Part shown: positions 6,078 to 9,000 of the stretch, in pieces
Position numbering within the stretch: the stretch's first letter is position 1
How the letters are laid out: every line of letters begins with the position of its first letter
Source: Nitrospirota bacterium
GTDB lineage: Bacteria > Nitrospirota > Nitrospiria > Nitrospirales > Nitrospiraceae
Length of the DNA: 9,000 nt
Direction: 5' to 3'
NCBI GenBank assembly: GCA_016235225.1
Contig: JACRLS010000097.1
Coordinates: 1 to 9,000 of the forward strand
The notes under the pieces: model-generated
Seen by the model: the letters and a program-made list of their open reading frames with translations, nothing else
Told to the model about the DNA's origin: nothing
Databases searched by the model: none
Made by a program: the position numbers and the translations under genes

Positions 6078-6263
6078 GTGTCGAGAAAAGCGTTACGGAA
6101 CAAGGCAGCCAGCACGCCCAAGTTCGAGGTCAGGGCCTACAACCGGTGCCAATTATGCGGCCGGGTGCGGGGCTTTCTGCGTCGATTTAAAATGTGCCGG
6201 ATCTGTTTCCGTTTCTTGAGCCTCCGCGGGGAGATCCCTGGCGTGACGAAGGCCAGTTGGTAA
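6078..6263 (+). CDS. rpsN: 30S ribosomal protein S14, zinc-binding type Z
   Basis: S14 (61 aa) binds the 16S rRNA head and is added late in 30S assembly. This is the short zinc-ribbon form: Cys24-X2-Cys27, 12 residues, then Cys40-X2-Cys43, in YNRCQLCGRVRGFLRRF and MCRICF. The C-terminal LRGEIPGVTKASW is the type Z ending. GTG at 6078 gives MSRKALRNKAAS, close to the usual MAKKSL type of start, behind an excellent SD. All four metal ligands are present, so it should need zinc; a zinc-free paralogue, used by some bacteria in zinc limitation, is not in this window. Confidence 0.98.
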   Translation: MSRKALRNKAASTPKFEVRAYNRCQLCGRVRGFLRRFKMCRICFRFLSLRGEIPGVTKASW

Positions 6264-6282
6264 CAATGAGAGCGAGATTGCC

Positions 6283-6678
6283 ATGGTAACCGACCCTATT
6301 GCCGATTTGCTGGTCCGCATTCAAAACGCCGCACGCCGTGGGCATGCGACCGTCTCTCTCCCCGCGTCAAAAGTCAAGGCCGAGCTTCTGCGTGTCCTGA
6401 AATCCGAAGGGTTCATTCAGGGCTATGAACCGGCCACGCGCGATGGACATCCGGCGCTGACGGTCACGCTCCGGTACATGGGCGAAGGCCAGTCTGCGAT
6501 CACCGCGATGCAACGGGTCAGTAAGCCTGGCTGTCGAGTCTACGTCGGGCATGAAGAGTTGAAGCCGGTTCGAGGCGGGTTGGGGGTGTCGATCCTCTCG
6601 ACCTCCAAAGGCCTCATGACGGACCAGGAGTCGAAGCGGTCGAAGTTGGGCGGTGAACTGCTCTGTCAGGTGTGGTGA
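6283..6678 (+). CDS. rpsH: 30S ribosomal protein S8
   Basis: S8 (131 aa) is a primary 16S rRNA-binding protein of the central domain, and in E. coli it is the translational repressor of the spc operon. The N-terminal domain reads MVTDPIADLLVRIQNAARRG and VSLPASKVKAELLRVLKSEGFI. The C-terminal RNA-binding domain carries RVSKPGCRVYVG and GLGVSILSTSKGLMTDQE, ending GGELLCQVW, all family hallmarks. The SD is modest (GCGAG at 6272-6276, 6 bases before ATG). The stop is 5 bases upstream of the rplF ATG. Confidence 0.98.
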   Translation: MVTDPIADLLVRIQNAARRGHATVSLPASKVKAELLRVLKSEGFIQGYEPATRDGHPALTVTLRYMGEGQSAITAMQRVSKPGCRVYVGHEELKPVRGGLGVSILSTSKGLMTDQESKRSKLGGELLCQVW

Positions 6679-6683
6679 GTCTT

Positions 6684-7220
6684 ATGTCACGTATCGGACG
6701 AAAGCCGATCCAGATTCCGAAGGGGGTTGAGGTCAGCGTGGCCGGCCGGCAGGTGGCCGTAAAAGGTCCCCTGGGTCGATTGGCGTGGGATTTAGGAGGC
6801 GGGGTGTCCGTGCAGGTGGCGGACAGTCTCCTGCAAGTGAATCGGGCTGGTAATGATCCTCATGCACGAGCGATGCATGGGCTGGTGCGCGCGGAATTGC
6901 ACAATATGATCGGCGGTGTGACCAAGGGCTATGAGCGGTCTCTCGAAGTGACGGGGGTCGGCTACAAAGCCCAGTTGCAAGGGAAATCCTTGAGCTTCAG
7001 CGTCGGATATACCCATCCGGTCGTCTATGATTTGCCCGCCGGCGTCGACGCCAAGGTCGACAAGCAGACTCTCATTACGATCAAAGGGATAGACAAACGG
7101 CTTGTGGGACAGACGGCCGCTGATCTCAGAGCCATCAAGCCCCCTGACGTGTACAAGCAGAAGGGGGTTCGGTATCTGGGTGAGCAGCTTCGCAAGAAGG
7201 CAGGGAAGACCGGGAAATAA
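6684..7220 (+). CDS. rplF: 50S ribosomal protein L6
   Basis: L6 (178 aa) consists of two duplicated alpha/beta domains (about residues 11-82 and 90-165) and binds the sarcin-ricin region of 23S rRNA near the factor site. The sequence starts MSRIGRKPIQIPKGVEV and has KGPLGRL, RAMHGLVRAELHNMIGGVT, GYERSLEVTGVGYKAQLQG, SVGYTHPV and the C-terminal IRxxxPPxxYKxKGxRY region (here RAIKPPDVYKQKGVRYLGE). GTG codons at 6672 and 6675 are in frame, but ATG 6684 gives the exact family start. The C-terminus RKKAGKTGK is complete and normal. The TAA stop is followed at once by the GTG of rplR. Confidence 0.97.
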   Translation: MSRIGRKPIQIPKGVEVSVAGRQVAVKGPLGRLAWDLGGGVSVQVADSLLQVNRAGNDPHARAMHGLVRAELHNMIGGVTKGYERSLEVTGVGYKAQLQGKSLSFSVGYTHPVVYDLPAGVDAKVDKQTLITIKGIDKRLVGQTAADLRAIKPPDVYKQKGVRYLGEQLRKKAGKTGK

Positions 7221-7508
7221 GTGGGCCATTATGAAGTGTTTCGGAGCAAGACCCATATTTACGCGCAGATCATTGACGATCTGAAGGGGCACACTGTGGC
7301 GGCCGCCTCGACGGTCGATCCGGAAATTCGGAAGTCGGTCAAGTCCGGGGGAACCATGGCCGCGGCACAGGCCGTTGGAAAGCTGCTGGCCGAACGTGCC
7401 CAAGCCAAGTCAGTTCTGGCCGTGGTGTTTGATCGAGGGGGCCGCCTGTATCATGGGCGCTTGAAAGCGCTGGCGGAGGCCTCTCGAGCCAGTGGATTGC
7501 AATTCTAG
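7221..7508 (+). CDS. rplR: 50S ribosomal protein L18, short N-terminus
   Basis: L18 binds 5S rRNA and, with L5, anchors it in the central protuberance. The ORF gives 95 aa: VFRSKTHIYAQIIDDLKGHT, AAASTVD, AAAQAVGKLLAERA, FDRGGRLYHGRLKALAEASR and the invariant ending SGLQF. Compared with E. coli L18 (117 aa), the match begins around E. coli residue 23, so about 22 N-terminal residues, the Arg/Lys-rich segment, are missing. It cannot be extended upstream: the codon before GTG 7221 is the in-frame TAA of rplF, and other frames of the preceding DNA do not encode the missing part. The SD is moderate (GGGAA at 7212-7216 is close; AGGGA at 7202-7206 is far). The start is abutted to rplF, so coupling is likely. 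Confidence 0.93.
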   Translation: MGHYEVFRSKTHIYAQIIDDLKGHTVAAASTVDPEIRKSVKSGGTMAAAQAVGKLLAERAQAKSVLAVVFDRGGRLYHGRLKALAEASRASGLQF

Positions 7509-7531
7509 GCCTTTGCGGGGAGTGTACCTTC

Positions 7532-8020
7532 GTGAGAATTAATCCGGACGAACTCGATCTCAAGGACAAAGTCGTCTTCATCAACCGAGTAGCCAAGGTG
7601 GTCAAGGGAGGCAAGCGGTTCAACTTTTGCGCCCTGGTCGTCGTCGGTGATGGGCACGGATATGTAGGGATCGGGAAGGGAAAGGCCGCTGAGGTTCCCA
7701 TCGCCATTTCAAAGGCGGTGGGCCAGGCCAAGAAGCACCTGGTTCGAGTTCCACTGAAAGCCGATACGATCCCCCATGAAGTCTACGGGATTTTCGGAGC
7801 CGAGCGTGTGCTCCTGAAGCCTGCAGCCGCAGGGACGGGGATCATCGCCGGCGGTGCGGTGCGAGCGGTCGTGGAGTTGGCGGGGGCGCACAACATTATT
7901 GCCAAGACTCTTGGGCGGGGAAACCCCTTCAACACGGTTCGGGCAACTCTGAACGGACTGTTACAGCTCCGTGACCCGGTCGAAGTCGTTCGGTTGCGGA
8001 AGGCTGGAATTGAATCGTAA
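7532..8020 (+). CDS. rpsE: 30S ribosomal protein S5
   Basis: S5 (162 aa) lies at the mRNA entry site and affects decoding accuracy; mutations in it cause ram and spectinomycin-resistance phenotypes in E. coli. The N-terminal double-stranded-RNA-binding domain (about residues 8-72) has FINRVAKVVKGGKRFNFCAL and VVVGDGHGYVGIGKGKAAEV. The C-terminal domain has AGTGIIAGGAVRAVVELAG, then AKTLGRGNPFNTVRAT. The spectinomycin-associated loop NRVAKVVKGG looks ordinary. The start is GTG at 7532 with GGGGAG at 7517-7522, 9 bases upstream. The gap to rplR is 23 bases. Confidence 0.98.
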   Translation: MRINPDELDLKDKVVFINRVAKVVKGGKRFNFCALVVVGDGHGYVGIGKGKAAEVPIAISKAVGQAKKHLVRVPLKADTIPHEVYGIFGAERVLLKPAAAGTGIIAGGAVRAVVELAGAHNIIAKTLGRGNPFNTVRATLNGLLQLRDPVEVVRLRKAGIES

Positions 8021-8046
8021 GGCGATGGTAGACAAGGGGTGATGAA

Positions 8047-8235
8047 ATGGCGAGCCCGCGCTCACTGACGATTGTCCTTAAGCGAAGCCCGATCGGGACC
8101 GCGCAGCGGTACCGGCAGGTGCTCTATGGGCTTGGTCTTCGGCGGATGCACCAATCTGTGGTCCGTCCCGACACGCCCCAGGTGCGAGGGTTGATTCAGA
8201 AGGTCGTCCATCTCTTGGACGTGAAACCATCATGA
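8047..8235 (+). CDS. rpmD: 50S ribosomal protein L30
   Basis: L30 (62 aa) is a small 50S protein of the bacterial short type. The sequence fits the family: LTIVLKRSPIGTAQRYRQVL, LGLRRMHQSVVRPDTPQVRG and LIQKVVHLLDV. AGGGG at 8035-8039 lies 7 bases before ATG 8047; an ATG at 8042 is in another frame and can be ignored. The stop overlaps the rplO start (ATGA, 8232-8235), indicating coupled translation. Some bacteria lack rpmD, so its retention is mildly informative for placing the organism. Confidence 0.97.
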   Translation: MASPRSLTIVLKRSPIGTAQRYRQVLYGLGLRRMHQSVVRPDTPQVRGLIQKVVHLLDVKPS

Positions 8236-8681
8236 AGCTGCATCAACTGGCCCCCGCTGCGGGCTCGAAGCGTCGAAGAAAGCGGATCGGCCGTGGGCCG
8301 GGGTCCGGTCATGGCAAGACGTCGACCAAGGGTCACAAAGGTCTGCTGGCTCGTTCCGGAGGCGGAAAGCGTCCTGGATTCGAGGGAGGCCAGATGCCCC
8401 TCGTTCGTCGCCTGCCGAAGGTTGGGTTTCAGAATCCCTTCCGGATCGAATATGCCGTCGTGAACCTGAAGGCCTTGGCCTCGTTGGGGACCGTGGATCG
8501 GATTACGCCGGAGACGCTGGTGGAGGCGGGTCTGATCCGCCGCAAGTCGCGCCCGGTCAAAGTGTTGGGTTCCGGAGAGGTTGGACGTCCCCTCGTGATC
8601 CAGGCCCACAAGTTCAGCAAGTCGGCGATGGAGAAGATCCAGGCGGCTGGCGGGAGGGCTGAGGTCATCGGCGGTGTTTGA
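8232..8681 (+). CDS. rplO: 50S ribosomal protein L15
   Basis: L15 (149 aa) is a late-assembly 50S protein with a long glycine/arginine-rich N-terminal tail that penetrates the 23S rRNA core. Residues 1-60 show MKLHQLAPAAGSKRRRKRIG, GPGSGHGKTSTKGHKG and RPGFEGGQMPLVRRLPKVGF. The globular part includes VVNLKALASL, LVEAGLIRRKSRPVKVLGSG and a final FSKSAMEKIQAAGG with VIGGV. The ATG lies within the last codons of rpmD, and there is no strong SD, so translation likely depends on ribosomes finishing L30. Its 3' end overlaps secY by 8 bases. Confidence 0.98.
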   Translation: MKLHQLAPAAGSKRRRKRIGRGPGSGHGKTSTKGHKGLLARSGGGKRPGFEGGQMPLVRRLPKVGFQNPFRIEYAVVNLKALASLGTVDRITPETLVEAGLIRRKSRPVKVLGSGEVGRPLVIQAHKFSKSAMEKIQAAGGRAEVIGGV

Positions 8682-9000
8682 GCGACTCTTTACCAGCTTC
8701 CAGAACATCTTCAAGATCCCCGAGCTCCGGATCCGTATCCTGTTTACGCTGGGGATGCTGGTCGCGTACCGCATCGGCGCCCACGTTCCGACTCCCGGGA
8801 TCAACAATGAAGAGCTGGCGAAGTTTCTTCAGGAAAAGGGAGGATCGCTTCTCGGGTTTCTCGACATTTTTTCAGGGGGGAATCTTTCGCGGCTGACGAT
8901 CTTCGCGCTGGGCATCATGCCGTATATCAGCGCTTCGATCATCTTGCAACTGTTGACCGTCGTCATTCCCCATCTGGGAAAACTCGCGAAGGAGGGGGAG
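8674..9000 (+). CDS. secY: Protein translocase subunit SecY, 5' part (runs off the window)
   Basis: SecY is the channel-forming inner-membrane subunit of the SecYEG translocon. The first 109 residues are present and the rest (family about 430-450 aa) lies beyond base 9000. The start is GTG at 8674, inside the end of rplO, with GAGG at 8661-8664 spaced 9 bases. It yields the standard N-terminus: FERLFTSFQNIFKIPELRIR, then transmembrane helix 1 (ILFTLGMLVAYRIGAHVPTP). The plug region follows (LLGFLDIFSGGNLSRLTIFA), then the second transmembrane segment GIMPYISASIILQLLTVVIP. An ATG or later start would lose the conserved amphipathic N-terminal helix. The position after rplO is canonical for the spc operon. 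Confidence 0.97.
   Translation, partial: MFERLFTSFQNIFKIPELRIRILFTLGMLVAYRIGAHVPTPGINNEELAKFLQEKGGSLLGFLDIFSGGNLSRLTIFALGIMPYISASIILQLLTVVIPHLGKLAKEGE

Noticed and set aside
6675..7508. L6-L18 gene fusion
   Set aside because: The frames are continuous but a clear TAA separates them and the L6 C-terminus is complete; a fusion would require readthrough or a sequencing error, neither supported here.
1..9000. Mobile elements, CRISPR arrays, tRNA genes or foreign inserts
   Set aside because: Gene order is unbroken and gaps are too short; no repeats, tRNA-like folds or transposase-like frames were seen.

Overview
This window is an uninterrupted stretch of the bacterial S10-spc ribosomal protein cluster, read entirely from the + strand. 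It starts inside rplC (L3) and runs through rplD, rplW, rplB, rpsS, rplV, rpsC, rplP, rpmC, rpsQ, rplN, rplX, rplE, rpsN, rpsH, rplF, rplR, rpsE, rpmD and rplO into the first third of secY. The order is the canonical bacterial one, with no insertion, missing gene or inverted gene. The protein sequences and a base composition near 60% GC by eye suggest a Gram-negative, environmental type of bacterium. My best guess is the phylum Nitrospirota (Nitrospira-like), but that is an impression from sequence style and cannot be proven here.

Layout: positions 1-4632 are the S10-operon half (L3, L4, L23, L2, S19, L22, S3, L16, L29, S17). Positions 4674-8681 are the spc half (L14, L24, L5, S14, S8, L6, L18, S5, L30, L15). 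Positions 8674-9000 are the start of secY, which encodes the translocon channel. Coding density is very high: most gaps are under 40 bases and several genes touch or overlap (rplD/rplW, rpmC/rpsQ, rplF/rplR, rpmD/rplO, rplO/secY). The two longest gaps are rplW-rplB (69 bases), which holds two tandem miniature ORFs, and rpsQ-rplN (41 bases), which holds a GC-rich hairpin exactly where the S10 and spc operons are separate units in E. coli. I see no convincing promoter and no intrinsic terminator, so the whole window is probably one transcript or two overlapping ones. Seven of the 20 visible starts are GTG.

Function: all complete genes encode structural proteins of the 50S or 30S subunit, made together for stoichiometric ribosome assembly, and SecY links this to membrane protein export. 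No new system or mobile element is present. The most notable departures from the family norm concern two 5S rRNA-binding proteins of the central protuberance. L5 carries an extra Lys/Pro/Gly-rich N-terminal tail of about 41 residues. L18 lacks the basic N-terminal segment of about 22 residues that the family normally has. Smaller oddities are substitutions in the exit-tunnel loops of L4 and L22, the mini-ORF pair before rplB, and a repeated stop-start junction decamer.
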